Shown here piece by piece: positions 6,820 through 14,367 of a stretch of DNA of 29,094 bases. The DNA is from a virus: positions 1 to 29,094 of IMG/VR virus record IMGVR_UViG_3300021093_005174; one strand, written 5' to 3'. A program made the translations under genes and the position numbers. Within the stretch, counting starts at the first letter, position 1; every line of letters begins with the position of its first letter. The notes below the pieces were generated by a model. It did no database searches, had not been told where the DNA came from, and saw only the letters and a list, made by a program, of their open reading frames with translations.

Positions 6820-7869
6820 TCACGAATATCGTCCGGCCATTGAAAGGATTAAAGTCTGAGCTTCTTCCTTTTTTCTAGACACCCACGAAGTGGGGTCCAT
6901 GGACGAGGCTGCCCTGTCCTCTGGGGTTGCGTCACGGAAATGATCAAAATATTCAACAACGGCGTTGTATGCCGACCACCCATTAAACCCAAAGCCGCTA
7001 GCATTTTTTTCAGAGACATAAAGGGCACGAATAATCTCACCTACATCGTCACGATTTTTCTTTTGCCTGGCGCTCTCATTTGTCTTGGCGGAAAACATCT
7101 CGCCAATAAAAGAGTCGAATCGACGGGAAGAAATAGGCATGGGAATTCTGAGCATTCTCTCTGCTGTTTCGGTAAAATCTCGTGCCCATTTTGTTGATAT
7201 TTCCAGAACAGCCTGAGCTTCACTTACGACATTGTCTTGATTTTTTGTATGACGTGCAGTAAATATTCGTAAAGATGATTTCAGCCCTGCGTTAACCGTA
7301 TTTTTGCAAACGGCCCTGACCGAGGTATTGGCATAGGTTATGGGGGTCTTGCCGTCATGACCATTTCGAACGAGCAAATACCTTTCCATTTTGTCGTTGA
7401 CCCCCGTTGGATCAAGCACAAGTGGACCCAGGTCGATTGATGCGAAAAACTCACGACCCCCATTGGTCACCCCGCAGGTATCGACGACAGCATCGCCCGA
7501 GCTCGCCCCGACAATTTCTAAAGCGCGATTCAGGCAATCGGCATTTTGCTGCACCACGTAGCGGGTACCAACAGTAGACAGCGCATCGTAGGTTCCATCG
7601 CCATTCACCCGAACCGTGGCACGACTATCGTCCACAATTAGCGGAGCATGATTGCCGTCACCGTCAACAACATAAATCACGTTTCCGTTTTCGTCCACTG
7701 CGGCAACCCTGGTCAAAACAACCCGGAAATCCGCCCCAGCAGCCCTCAGCATCTCCGATGAAGTCTGAAGGCCAGTCATTGGTGTCCCAATGCGATGCCA
7801 GGGTATCTCGACGTCCGAGTAGGCCATGCGAACCTTGCCAGCTCTCGTTTTATCTAGGCCGTGAGACAT
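6820..7869 (-). CDS. DUF932 / TIGR03299 phage-plasmid protein
   Basis: The ATG at 7869 gives 349 residues and has the ribosome site AGAGGAGCTGC; a longer frame to 7938 lacks one. The N-terminus has the family hallmark IPWHRIGTPMTG (about 22-33), followed by SEMLRAAGADFRVV. The middle region includes DLGPLVLDPTG, ERYLLVRNGHDG and TSVRAVCKNT. These match the phage/plasmid-like protein family TIGR03299 in the DUF932 group, common in actinophages and mobile elements. The biochemical role is not established. The C-terminal part (RRFDSFIGEMF, SAYNAVVEYFDHFRD) also matches the family layout. Confidence 0.85.
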   Translation of the reverse strand: MSHGLDKTRAGKVRMAYSDVEIPWHRIGTPMTGLQTSSEMLRAAGADFRVVLTRVAAVDENGNVIYVVDGDGNHAPLIVDDSRATVRVNGDGTYDALSTVGTRYVVQQNADCLNRALEIVGASSGDAVVDTCGVTNGGREFFASIDLGPLVLDPTGVNDKMERYLLVRNGHDGKTPITYANTSVRAVCKNTVNAGLKSSLRIFTARHTKNQDNVVSEAQAVLEISTKWARDFTETAERMLRIPMPISSRRFDSFIGEMFSAKTNESARQKKNRDDVGEIIRALYVSEKNASGFGFNGWSAYNAVVEYFDHFRDATPEDRAASSMDPTSWVSRKKEEAQTLILSMAGRYS

Positions 7870-7947
7870 TGCAGCTCCTCTGGATGAATTCAGATAGAAG
7901 AAGTGTACACGTGCCAGATAGCTCATACAAGCCGTCAATAGGCAATA

Positions 7948-8112
7948 TCAATCTTTATTAATATTTATCTCATCTAGTAGCTTTTGAGCAGACAACCATT
8001 TTGTTCTCCACAGCCTTGCCTCCTCTTCGCTATCCCACAGACGAGGAGCAGTTACGAGGCGCCAGGCGATATAGCCTGTAGCCACACCACACAAGTAAAA
8101 AAATAGGCACAT
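7948..8112 (-). CDS. 54-aa protein with one TM helix
   Basis: The start at 8112 has TGGGGGCGAAC just upstream, a good ribosome site. The protein begins MCLFFYLCGVATGYIAWRLV, a likely membrane helix, followed by a charged, Trp-rich cytoplasmic-type tail (RLWDSEEEARLWRTKW). This is the most gene-like reading of the stretch between the DUF932 gene and the HTH gene. No family is recognised. A second ORF (8030-8176) overlaps it in another frame on the same strand, also with a ribosome site. Confidence 0.5.
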   Translation of the reverse strand: MCLFFYLCGVATGYIAWRLVTAPRLWDSEEEARLWRTKWLSAQKLLDEININKD

Positions 8113-8176
8113 GTTCGCCCCCAGTCACGCAGCAGATCAATAAAATTGCAATATATGCAAACAACAAATAATACAT
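8030..8176 (-). CDS. alternative overlapping 48-aa hydrophobic ORF
   Basis: The ATG at 8176 is preceded by GGCGGAGATCAATA, with the ribosome site GGCGGAG at a good distance. The product starts MYYLLFAYIAILLICCVTGG, a hydrophobic segment, and ends RNCSSSVG. It overlaps the 54-aa ORF by 83 bases in a different frame. Both have good start signals, so either one is chance or the pair is a true overlap. The C-terminal half looks less protein-like than that of its neighbour. Confidence 0.3.
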   Translation of the reverse strand: MYYLLFAYIAILLICCVTGGEHVPIFLLVWCGYRLYRLAPRNCSSSVG

Positions 8177-8214
8177 TATTGATCTCCGCCAAGCGGTATG
8201 CACTTAGTAATAAA

Positions 8215-8517
8215 TTACAAATTGCTTTTCTTTAAGGAATTATAAATTGTGACCCGAGAAACACCAAGCCTCTTTGAGAGGTATGTAGCAGCGCCCCTTA
8301 GTGCGAAAAAGCCCATAGCGTCAAGTTCGCGTATCATTTTTGAGTATTCCGCGGGCAACATCGACGCAAGCGGTTTACCAAACTTCTGCTCATGCGCATC
8401 GACGATTACCCTGCGAGCCTCGTCGAGTGATTTTACGCGAGTTCCACAAACCTCTAGTGAGTTTATGACTTGAGTCGACACCGCACGTCCCTTTGATTGG
8501 CTTTCCGCATAATACAT
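8215..8517 (-). CDS. HTH transcriptional regulator (YheO-type C-terminal HTH)
   Basis: This is a 100-residue protein. The C-terminus (about 73-98) reads LRGAATYLSKRLGVSRVTIYNSLKK, a clear helix-turn-helix. R-G-A followed by the A-x-x-L-G-V-S-R-x-T-I-Y core resembles the HTH_22 domain found at the end of YheO-like proteins. The rest (residues 25-70) is helical and may dimerise. The sensory PAS-like domain of full YheO proteins is missing. It sits between the lysozyme-like genes and the small membrane ORFs in the leftward block, so it may control this block or a later phase. The target is unknown. Confidence 0.75.
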   Translation of the reverse strand: MYYAESQSKGRAVSTQVINSLEVCGTRVKSLDEARRVIVDAHEQKFGKPLASMLPAEYSKMIRELDAMGFFALRGAATYLSKRLGVSRVTIYNSLKKSNL

Positions 8518-8595
8518 CTTCGCCTATGGTCGGTCAAGCGACAGGGCGCTTTTCCATTACGTATCGCCCCAAAATTGGGATGCGTATTCTGCTGC

Positions 8596-9108
8596 TCAGC
8601 AGCGAGTAGCCCAGGGACGCCAGCCACACTTATTGCGCTCTTGGCTGTAGTTCCACATGGCAAGTCCGGCACGGAGGTTGACTTCGGGATTAAACAGATC
8701 ATCACAATTATTAAGGATTCCCTTTGCCTGAAGCCAGCCGGTCGGATTGTATTTATTTTTTCGGCACCAGTAGCCATTGATTTGCATCAAACCACGACTT
8801 CCGCCATTGGGGTCGGTTTTATTGAGTGATTTGATTTTGCAGCGGCTTTCACGATGAATGATGTAACTCAACTTGGGCCATTGGGCCTCAGACCAGCCAA
8901 CAGCAATAGCAAGGTCGTGCCACTCCCCGCACTTGCCATGGACAAGGCGTGCCAGTCCCGTCCAATCAACCCCGGAAAGGTCAATGGGCTGAGTGCTGTT
9001 GGTGACGCTGATGGCTTTCGCCTTATGCCAATCAACATCACAGGTGGCAACGGCAAACACTAAAATGGTGAGGAAAATGCTAACAACGAACCGTCTTGCG
9101 TTTTTCAT
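8596..9108 (-). CDS. exported lysozyme/transglycosylase-like protein A
   Basis: The 170-residue protein has an N-terminal hydrophobic signal or anchor (residues 6-22). The catalytic region begins at IIHRESRC, with Glu87 as the likely catalytic acid, continues with NGGSRGLMQINGYW, and ends with LFNPEVNLRAGLAMWNYSQ and GWRPWATRC. This is the SLT/lysozyme-fold pattern of phage and actinobacterial muralytic enzymes. The start follows AAGGGGGCGTT, a good ribosome site. It lies nine bases downstream of a diverged paralogue. Being in an early-type leftward block, away from the endolysin end of the window, it may remodel rather than burst the wall. Confidence 0.8.
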   Translation of the reverse strand: MKNARRFVVSIFLTILVFAVATCDVDWHKAKAISVTNSTQPIDLSGVDWTGLARLVHGKCGEWHDLAIAVGWSEAQWPKLSYIIHRESRCKIKSLNKTDPNGGSRGLMQINGYWCRKNKYNPTGWLQAKGILNNCDDLFNPEVNLRAGLAMWNYSQERNKCGWRPWATRC

Positions 9109-9117
9109 AACGCCCCC

Positions 9118-9672
9118 TTATTTACATGAATAGGTTTTGTACCACGGGGCAAACCCGCACCCACGATGAACGTCGAACCACACATACATCTCCCAGGCCC
9201 AGGCAAAGTTGTAGAAGGGCATATTTACGTACCCCTGATGCCCGTACTTGGACTCAATTTCGTCAAGCCACACCTTGTTGATTTGTAGTGGTCCGCTGTC
9301 GGAGCCGTTCCAGTCGGGGTGACCAAAAATGACGTTTCGACAACGAGACTCACGATAGGCAATCGTGAGTATTTCTGGCAATAGGGCGACAGGCCAACCA
9401 GCAAGATGGGCGACCCCGGCCCATTCTAAGCAAGGGACATCGGCGGGGATTGCCAACGCAAAAGACAAGAACTCCAGAGGAGATATCGCGACAACCGTGG
9501 TTGTCGTGGGGGCAACAGTTGTTGGCAGTGTCGTTGTGGTAACGGCACGAGCAACAGTTGTTGTCGTTGTGGACACGACGCTGGGTTCCTCCTTTCCAAT
9601 GGCGCTGACTCCGATTGCGGAACCAAGGATGACGATGAGAATAGGAAGAAAAAGCCTCAGCGGATGTTTCAT
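9118..9672 (-). CDS. exported lysozyme/transglycosylase-like protein B with Thr-rich stalk
   Basis: This 184-residue protein has a hydrophobic N-terminal helix (8-25) and a Thr-rich spacer (about 34-60, TTTTT and TTLPTT repeats). A wall-hydrolase domain follows, with IAYRESRC (Glu108), GSDSGPLQINKVW and CGFAPW near the end. It matches protein A in the RESRC block, the LQIN block and the final Cys-Gly-x-x-PW. The spacer would hold the domain away from the membrane. The ribosome site GGAG is four bases before the ATG. The extended segment YVNMPFYNFAWAWEMYVWF replaces the more usual helix of protein A. The pair looks like a tandem duplication that has diverged. Confidence 0.8.
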   Translation of the reverse strand: MKHPLRLFLPILIVILGSAIGVSAIGKEEPSVVSTTTTTVARAVTTTTLPTTVAPTTTTVVAISPLEFLSFALAIPADVPCLEWAGVAHLAGWPVALLPEILTIAYRESRCRNVIFGHPDWNGSDSGPLQINKVWLDEIESKYGHQGYVNMPFYNFAWAWEMYVWFDVHRGCGFAPWYKTYSCK

Positions 9673-9807
9673 ATGTCTCCAGTGTTCGGCGGATACGGCT
9701 GGAGACTTGGTGTGCCTCCGTATGAACGGGTTGCCCCATTACCGTACGAATATTACCATCTGATTACAGTTGCGCAACCCCTTGACGGTGCAAAAATCAC
9801 AAATTAA
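9673..9807 (+). CDS. possible 44-aa ORF antisense to the leftward block
   Basis: The rightward frame from the ATG at 9673 (or 9664) to TAA at 9805-9807 encodes a striking peptide: GGYGWRLGVPPYERV, then APLPYEYYHLITVAQPLDG. The high content of Tyr, Pro and Gly is unlike a random frame. There is no ribosome site, and the region also carries the leader of the leftward lysozyme-like gene. It is given as a candidate only; the composition could be due to chance. Confidence 0.25.
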   Translation: MSPVFGGYGWRLGVPPYERVAPLPYEYYHLITVAQPLDGAKITN

Positions 9808-9822
9808 TGTATTGACCTGGTG

Positions 9823-10080
9823 TTATTGGTCGAGAAATTTTTCTAAAAGTTCAACATATTGGCCGAACTTACCCGTTGCGGTGAACGATTCACCGTCTTC
9901 AGACACTCCGCAGCTCATGGAAAATGAGAATACCAAAAAATCTGCGATATCTTGACATGTCTCCATTTGTGCGTCTTTTTCAGCATCACTCAGGTTACCC
10001 AAGTCCAGTGTTGCGTACGCAAAAAGAGCTCCAGCAATGTTGTTTGCCACTGTTAAATTCGCTTCAAAGTTCTCGCTCAT
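9823..10080 (-). CDS. acidic 85-aa hypothetical protein, leaderless
   Basis: This is an 85-residue acidic protein (SENFEANLT, NLSDAEKDAQMETCQDIADF, VSEDGESF). It has no signal peptide or clear domain; the middle could form helices that pack as a dimer. It is the first gene of the long leftward block. Its ATG lies six bases beyond a TAAAGT -10 element whose TTGACA -35 is 16 bases further up. Transcription would start at or next to the A of the ATG, so the mRNA is probably leaderless. Function is unknown. Confidence 0.7.
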   Translation of the reverse strand: MSENFEANLTVANNIAGALFAYATLDLGNLSDAEKDAQMETCQDIADFLVFSFSMSCGVSEDGESFTATGKFGQYVELLEKFLDQ

Positions 10081-10086
10081 ACTCCG

Positions 10087-10114
10087 ACTTTAACACTACG
10101 GCGACCGATGTCAA
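10087..10114 (-). promoter_or_regulatory. sigma-70-type promoter of the leftward block (leaderless)
   Basis: On the minus strand TTGACA (10114-10109) is followed after 16 bases by TAAAGT (10092-10087), preceded by TGT as an extended -10. The ATG of the first gene is six bases further. This is the best consensus promoter in the window. Confidence 0.75.
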
Positions 10115-10233
10115 GTCGTGCCAAATTATGTAATGTATGAATTGTCGCTACACTAGTCTCGTATATTTTCAGTGATTCCGCTAGGAGGACTTGCTCCAAC
10201 GTTTTTGAGTAAGTAATGTTCCGACTCATCGAG

Positions 10234-10249
10234 TTGGGGCGCGCCCCAA
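10234..10249. promoter_or_regulatory. perfect 16-bp palindrome in the SSB leader
   Basis: TTGGGGCGCGCCCCAA reads the same on both strands and lies 20 bases before the SSB start codon. It may be an operator or may fold as a hairpin (stem TTGGGG/CCCCAA). It is followed by A-rich sequence on the plus strand, so it is not a rightward intrinsic terminator. Confidence 0.5.
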
Positions 10250-10269
10250 AAACACAGAAAGAGATAACA

Positions 10270-10716
10270 ATGAGTCAATCACCCGCGACGATCATCGGCA
10301 ACGTGACCGATGACCCGAAGCTCACGTTTACTGCGGACGGCAAGCCACGTCTGGCATTTTCCGTAGCAGTTAATCACTATTGGACCGATGCGTCTGGCGA
10401 CAAGCAGGAGAAGGTTTCCTATATCAACGTCATCGCGTGGCGCTACCTGGCCGACGACTCAGCCAACGTTCTGGAAAAGGGCGTAGGCATCATCGTTACC
10501 GGTCGCCTGGAGCAGCGCTCCTGGGAGGACAAAGAAACCGGAGCAAAGCGGTCTATCGTCGAGTTGGTCGCAGACGCCATAGGCGTTCAGACGCGCTCGA
10601 TTGATTCCTTTGAGCGCAAGCGTCGCAGCAGCCCGGACGGCCAGCAAACCAAGAAGGCCTCAGCGCCACGCCAGGCTGCTCGCCAGGTCATCGAAGAGGA
10701 CAGCGAGCCGTTCTGA
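10270..10716 (+). CDS. ssb: single-stranded DNA-binding protein
   Basis: The protein has 148 residues from the ATG at 10270 (MSQSPATIIGNVTDDP). The OB-fold landmarks are present: TIIGNVTDDPKLTFT, AVNHYWTDASG, INVIAWRYLADDSANVL, GVGIIVTGRLEQRSWEDKETGAKRSIVELVAD. A basic, Gln-rich linker follows, and the C-terminus is EEDSEPF, the acidic tip by which SSB binds partner enzymes. An in-frame ATG at 10216 would add 18 residues and read through the palindrome, so it is rejected. The gene is followed by its own terminator. Codon use looks more GC-rich than in its neighbours. It coats single strands during phage replication. Confidence 0.95.
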   Translation: MSQSPATIIGNVTDDPKLTFTADGKPRLAFSVAVNHYWTDASGDKQEKVSYINVIAWRYLADDSANVLEKGVGIIVTGRLEQRSWEDKETGAKRSIVELVADAIGVQTRSIDSFERKRRSSPDGQQTKKASAPRQAARQVIEEDSEPF

Positions 10717-10767
10717 TCTCCACCACACATCGATAATTCCCCTCAGAGAGAAGGAATCGATAGCAGG

Positions 10768-10791
10768 GCCCGCCAGAAATGGCGGGCTTTT
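10768..10791 (+). terminator. intrinsic terminator after ssb
   Basis: GCCCGCCA (10768-10775) pairs with TGGCGGGC (10780-10787) across the tetraloop GAAA, a GNRA-type loop, and is followed by TTTT. It ends the ssb transcript just before a separate promoter-like site for the next gene. Confidence 0.9.
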
Positions 10792-10821
10792 GCTTGTCCG
10801 AAATAGGCTCCACCAGTCGTG

Positions 10822-10827
10822 TATTCT
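10822..10827 (+). promoter_or_regulatory. possible -10 element for a leaderless transcript
   Basis: TATTCT lies seven bases before the ATG at 10835, which has no ribosome site. A -35 is not clear (TTGTCC at 10794-10799 is 22 bases away, too far). The terminator upstream makes a new promoter necessary here. Confidence 0.45.
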
Positions 10828-10834
10828 TTGCCCA

Positions 10835-11290
10835 ATGAGCGGACGTCGTCAAGCACCAAAGCGTGCCATCATCACGATTAACAAAATCGGCTCATGGGGC
10901 TCGGTGAGATATGAACATCAATTGGAGTGCGGACATTCCGAACTATTGCTGCGGGCATCATCGGCCAAGCGTATCGCGTGCTCAGTTTGCCTGTCTTTTA
11001 AAACCTCAAACCAGCAAATCAAAAATTCTGATGGACGAGAAGCAGAGCTCGCTAATGCTCCGGCCATTCCATCGAAATACTTTGATGCGCGACTTGATTT
11101 CGATGACTCCATCAGCGAAGATGAAATTCTGGTGCGACGTGTTGCTGCGGAGATTGCCGCACTGCTCGGCATTCCGGTAGACGCAGTCAGCGTCAATACG
11201 GACGCTGCATCAGGCCGATTGACGATCACATCAGCATACATATTTCTTTCAGCCAAAGACATAGCACGACTTACGAACGTGAGGGGATGA
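10835..11290 (+). CDS. hypothetical protein with N-terminal Cys/His zinc site
   Basis: The 151-residue protein starts at the ATG at 10835. A longer frame to 10601 overlaps ssb and the terminator and is rejected. The first 60 residues contain LECGHSELLLR and IACSVC (Cys32, His34, Cys49, Cys52), a plausible zinc ribbon, preceded by a basic N-terminus (MSGRRQAPKR). The second half (EDEILVRRVAAEIAALLGIPVDAVSV) is helical and beta-like, with no match I recognise. It opens the rightward replication block and is two bases from WhiB no. 2, so the two are likely co-expressed. Confidence 0.7.
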   Translation: MSGRRQAPKRAIITINKIGSWGSVRYEHQLECGHSELLLRASSAKRIACSVCLSFKTSNQQIKNSDGREAELANAPAIPSKYFDARLDFDDSISEDEILVRRVAAEIAALLGIPVDAVSVNTDAASGRLTITSAYIFLSAKDIARLTNVRG

Positions 11291-11291
11291 A

Positions 11292-11612
11292 GTGGGGGAA
11301 CAAATTCAATATCCGCCGACTGGTGGCTCCTGTGTCGGGCAACCGACCCACTGGTGGTTTCCAAATTTTTCAAATCGTCAGCCGGTTGAAGAACGGAAAC
11401 AGGCACAGCGTGACGCCAGCAAGGCCGTAAGCATTTGTAACCAATGCTCAATTCGACTGACATGCCTCGACTACTCATTGGAATGGGAGCCGTTTGGGAT
11501 ATGGGGTGGCATCCCGGAGATTGAGCGTGAAAAGTTGCGCAAATCTTTAAATATAAAAATGAAAAGACCAACTATTCAGGACGTATTGGGGGTCGGCAAT
11601 CGTGCTTTATAA
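11292..11612 (+). CDS. WhiB-family iron-sulfur regulator no. 2
   Basis: The GTG at 11292 has GAGGGG just upstream and gives 106 residues. The WhiB cysteines are Cys14, then 49, 52 and 58 (C-x2-C-x5-C), followed by GIWGG at 69-73 and a basic C-terminus (EREKLRKSLNIKMKR). The end contains RPTIQDVL, close to the RPTLAQM at the same place in WhiB no. 1, which hints at a common source. It should hold a [4Fe-4S] cluster and act through the host sigma factor. It overlaps the primase-helicase start by 11 bases. Confidence 0.9.
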   Translation: MGEQIQYPPTGGSCVGQPTHWWFPNFSNRQPVEERKQAQRDASKAVSICNQCSIRLTCLDYSLEWEPFGIWGGIPEIEREKLRKSLNIKMKRPTIQDVLGVGNRAL

Positions 11613-13422
11613 CACGCAAGAGTTTCTCTCACGCCTGGACGGAGTCATGAAGACGTCCAATGGCTGGGACGCGCGTTGTCCTTGCCGAAATGATGACAAA
11701 AACCCTTCCCTGTCTGTCGCCGAAAGAGATGGGGTCATTCTCGTTCACTGCCACCGGGCGGGCGGATGTACGGTTGACCAAATTGCCGCTTCGGTTGGTC
11801 TAACAATAAAAGATTTAATGTCCCCTGATTCATCTCGCGAATGGTCACCGACTGAGAATGACCGCTGGAAGCCGAAATCATCTCGTCCACTCAAAATTGA
11901 AGAGCCGCAAAAATTAAAGTTAGTGGCAATATACAACTACGTCTCAGAGCACGGTGAGTTGCTATTTCAAAAAGTTCGATACGTAAAGGAAGACGGAAAA
12001 AAAACCTTTCGCCAACGTCGTCCAGATGGAAGAGGTGGGTATAGCTACAAACTAGAGGACACGCCCAAGGTCCTGTACAACCTGCCGCAAGTTATGCGAG
12101 CAAAAGAAAATAACGAAACAATTATAGTTGTTGAGGGCGAAAAAGACGCAGACACGCTGACTGCCCTTGGTCTTTGTGCGACCACGATGCCGGGCGGTGC
12201 TGGTAAGTGGCTCGACATTCACACCCGGGTCTTGGCTGGCGCAACAGTTGACGTAATTGCCGACAATGACGAGCCAGGGCGAATCCATGCCGCCCACGTT
12301 ATTGACGAATTACGAAAAGCTGGCACCGATGTACAGGGTTGGGTATGTCCGCACAAAAAAGATATTACCGACTTCCTTGAAAATGGTGGTCAGATGAGTG
12401 AGCTAATTAATTTTGACGAATCTAGCGCAACGAAGGGTTCGGAAACCAGCGAATCAAGCTTAATTGAGGAACTTGCTGATGAAGATTCTGACGAAAACTT
12501 TGAGGAGGTGTTCCCAACTAAGGCAGATGAAATGCTGTCAAAGATTAAGTCGCTCCTGATTGACGACGGGTCAACGCCTCTTCGCACATTGACAAAAGTC
12601 TCCCTGTTGGCATCATCTGCGCTGTCGGAGTCTTTGACAAACGACGGACGCCTTGTTGATTGGCATGAGTTCGTTAAAGAAGAGACTGATGATTCTTATG
12701 ATTGGCTTATTCCTGATCTTTTGGAGAGGCGAGAGCGGGTCATTTTGGTCGCAGCGGAGGGCGTGGGTAAGACGATGCTTGCAAGGCAGGTTGCCATTCT
12801 TCCATCTTGGGGGGTTCATCCCTTTACGTTCGAGAGGATAAAACCCATCACAACACTCTTTGTTGACCTGGAAAACCCTGAGCGCATTATTCGCCGCACA
12901 TCGCGGGCGATTCACGGCGCAGCAATGTCAATGAATTACGCTATGCGGTCCCAATCACACTTGCTCATGAAGCCAGACGGCCTCAACTTGCTTTCTTCCG
13001 CTGACCGCCTATATCTCGAAACCCAACTAGAGCTCATTAAGCCAAGCCTTTTGGTTCTCGGTCCCATCTATAAGGCCTTCCTGGACCCCGGGAACAAGAC
13101 ATCTGAATCAGTAGCGGTTGAAGTGATAAAATATCTTGACACTATTCGCGTTGCGTTCGGTTGCGCCCTTTGGCTAGAGCATCACGCCCCTCTTGGTGAG
13201 TCAATGACTAGCCGGAATTTGCGACCGTTCGGATCAGCGGTCTGGTCGCGTTGGCCTGAATTCGGTCTATCTTTACAACCAGATGCCACAAGTGTGGGAG
13301 AATGTGTATATGACGTTCGCCATTTCCGTGGTGAGCGCGATGAGAGACGTTGGCCCACCAAAATGAAGCGAGGCAAAAAGTGGCCTTTCGAACCACTTGA
13401 ATTCCGGGCGGTGAACAGATGA
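11602..13422 (+). CDS. DNA primase-helicase fusion (CHC2 zinc, TOPRIM, RecA-like ATPase)
   Basis: This is a 606-residue protein with start GTG at 11602 (ribosome site GGGGGTCGG). An N-terminal zinc region has CPC at 26-28, Cys50, His51 and Cys56. A TOPRIM domain follows with VVEGEKDAD (E178, E180) and the metal-binding DND at 221-223. An acidic linker (about 274-305) leads to a RecA/RepA-like ATPase with Walker A AEGVGKT (385-391), VDLENPE, the strand LLVLGPIYKAF (483-493, with Gly where Asp is usual in Walker B) and WLEHHAP (524-530). The plan is that of a T7-gp4-like primase plus helicase. It makes primers and unwinds DNA at the phage fork. It ends by overlapping the next start (ATGA at 13419). 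Confidence 0.88.
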   Translation: MLYNTQEFLSRLDGVMKTSNGWDARCPCRNDDKNPSLSVAERDGVILVHCHRAGGCTVDQIAASVGLTIKDLMSPDSSREWSPTENDRWKPKSSRPLKIEEPQKLKLVAIYNYVSEHGELLFQKVRYVKEDGKKTFRQRRPDGRGGYSYKLEDTPKVLYNLPQVMRAKENNETIIVVEGEKDADTLTALGLCATTMPGGAGKWLDIHTRVLAGATVDVIADNDEPGRIHAAHVIDELRKAGTDVQGWVCPHKKDITDFLENGGQMSELINFDESSATKGSETSESSLIEELADEDSDENFEEVFPTKADEMLSKIKSLLIDDGSTPLRTLTKVSLLASSALSESLTNDGRLVDWHEFVKEETDDSYDWLIPDLLERRERVILVAAEGVGKTMLARQVAILPSWGVHPFTFERIKPITTLFVDLENPERIIRRTSRAIHGAAMSMNYAMRSQSHLLMKPDGLNLLSSADRLYLETQLELIKPSLLVLGPIYKAFLDPGNKTSESVAVEVIKYLDTIRVAFGCALWLEHHAPLGESMTSRNLRPFGSAVWSRWPEFGLSLQPDATSVGECVYDVRHFRGERDERRWPTKMKRGKKWPFEPLEFRAVNR

Positions 13423-14057
13423 AAGACAACACACCATCAGTAATGACGAAAGAGTTTCTTGCCGAAAGAGATTCCCGCATGCTCAAAATGCGACAGGGCG
13501 GGATGGCTGTTGCCGACATAGCAAAACGTTTCGGTGTTTCGAGCGGCGTCGTGCAGAAGGCCATCAATAGGCAGCTAGAAAAACTAAATAGAGAAACAAT
13601 GCTCGCCTATCCGGAGGTCCTGAGGATGGAGTTGGAGCGACTAGATAGTCTCCAGGCCTCTATTTGGCCGTTGACCCAGCACCGTAAGGTGCGCATGGAC
13701 GATGGTACCGAAGTCCAGGTCGAGCCAGATCTTAAGGCGATTCAGCAGGTTCTTTTAATCATGGATAGACGGTCCAAGCTACTTGGGATGGACAGAAGCA
13801 ATCTCAGTATTCAGATGGACGTAACAACCCAAGACAATATCAAATCAACTCTTGTGGGCGAAACCGCAGCGGCCAATCTGGAAACCTTCAACCCAGAAGC
13901 GGAAGCAAGGGCACTGCTGGAATTAATGGGTCGATCTGGAATTATTTCATCACAAATAGTTGGCGAATTGCTTTCACCCAAAGATGTTATCGTTGATGCA
14001 GAGGTAGTAAGTGAAGTAGAATCGCGCCCGGAGGCAGACAATCATGTCGAACGCTGA
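13419..14057 (+). CDS. HTH protein resembling a small terminase subunit
   Basis: This is a 212-residue protein. Residues 20-50 form a helix-turn-helix (MRQGGMAVADIAKRFGVS, VVQKAINRQLEKL). A helical core follows (LRMELERLDSLQASIWPL, PDLKAIQQVLLIMDRRSKLLGMDR), then a looser acidic tail. The phrase ELERLDSLQASIWP and the block IMDRRSKLLGMD are typical of phage small terminase subunits. This protein could therefore recognise packaging sites on DNA. No large terminase is in the window, so packaging remains inferred; a replication-linked DNA-binding protein is the alternative. Start and end overlap neighbours (13419-13422 and 14044-14057). Confidence 0.65.
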   Translation: MKDNTPSVMTKEFLAERDSRMLKMRQGGMAVADIAKRFGVSSGVVQKAINRQLEKLNRETMLAYPEVLRMELERLDSLQASIWPLTQHRKVRMDDGTEVQVEPDLKAIQQVLLIMDRRSKLLGMDRSNLSIQMDVTTQDNIKSTLVGETAAANLETFNPEAEARALLELMGRSGIISSQIVGELLSPKDVIVDAEVVSEVESRPEADNHVER

Positions 14058-14367
14058 GAATACGGAACCAGTGGATAATTTGGAGCAAGCAATGTACGAC
14101 ATTGCCGAGAGTATGGACCACTCGATTTCGACAAAGATTTCAGGGGACACACCGGCAGATAAGCAGGTCCTGGTTAGGACGACTGATGATGATAGGGAGC
14201 GCTGGAAGCAAGCAGCGCAGGCGCGTGGACTTAGTCTCGCAGAATTTTTGCGCAACACCATAAATGAAAAAGTCGTAGAAATATTAGATTGCGCGCACCC
14301 CTTGGATATGCGCAAATCTTACCCATGGTCAGAATTTTGTCTTCGTTGCAACCGACGCCTCCGTTAA
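14044..14367 (+). CDS. RHH-like DNA-binding protein with C-terminal zinc knuckle
   Basis: This is a 107-residue protein. Residues 41-77 (VLVRTTDDDRERWKQAAQARG, then LSLAEFLRNTINEKV) form the strand-helix-helix pattern of a ribbon-helix-helix (Arc/MobC-like) domain. The C-terminus has DCAHPLDMRKSYPWSEFCLRC (Cys83, His85, Cys99, Cys102), which could bind zinc. RHH proteins act as dimers at operators or at transfer origins. The gene is inside the replication block. A gene at 23992-24333 has the same two-part design, so this phage has at least two of the kind. Confidence 0.75.
   Translation: MSNAENTEPVDNLEQAMYDIAESMDHSISTKISGDTPADKQVLVRTTDDDRERWKQAAQARGLSLAEFLRNTINEKVVEILDCAHPLDMRKSYPWSEFCLRCNRRLR

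Noticed and set aside
9350-9763. ORFs in other frames over the lysozyme-like protein B gene
   Set aside because: They are low-complexity shadows of the Thr-rich stalk; the frame with signal helix and RESRC block is the real one.
10216-10269. In-frame upstream ATG that would extend SSB by 18 residues
   Set aside because: It has no ribosome site, reads through a perfect palindrome, and the ATG at 10270 gives a normal SSB N-terminus.
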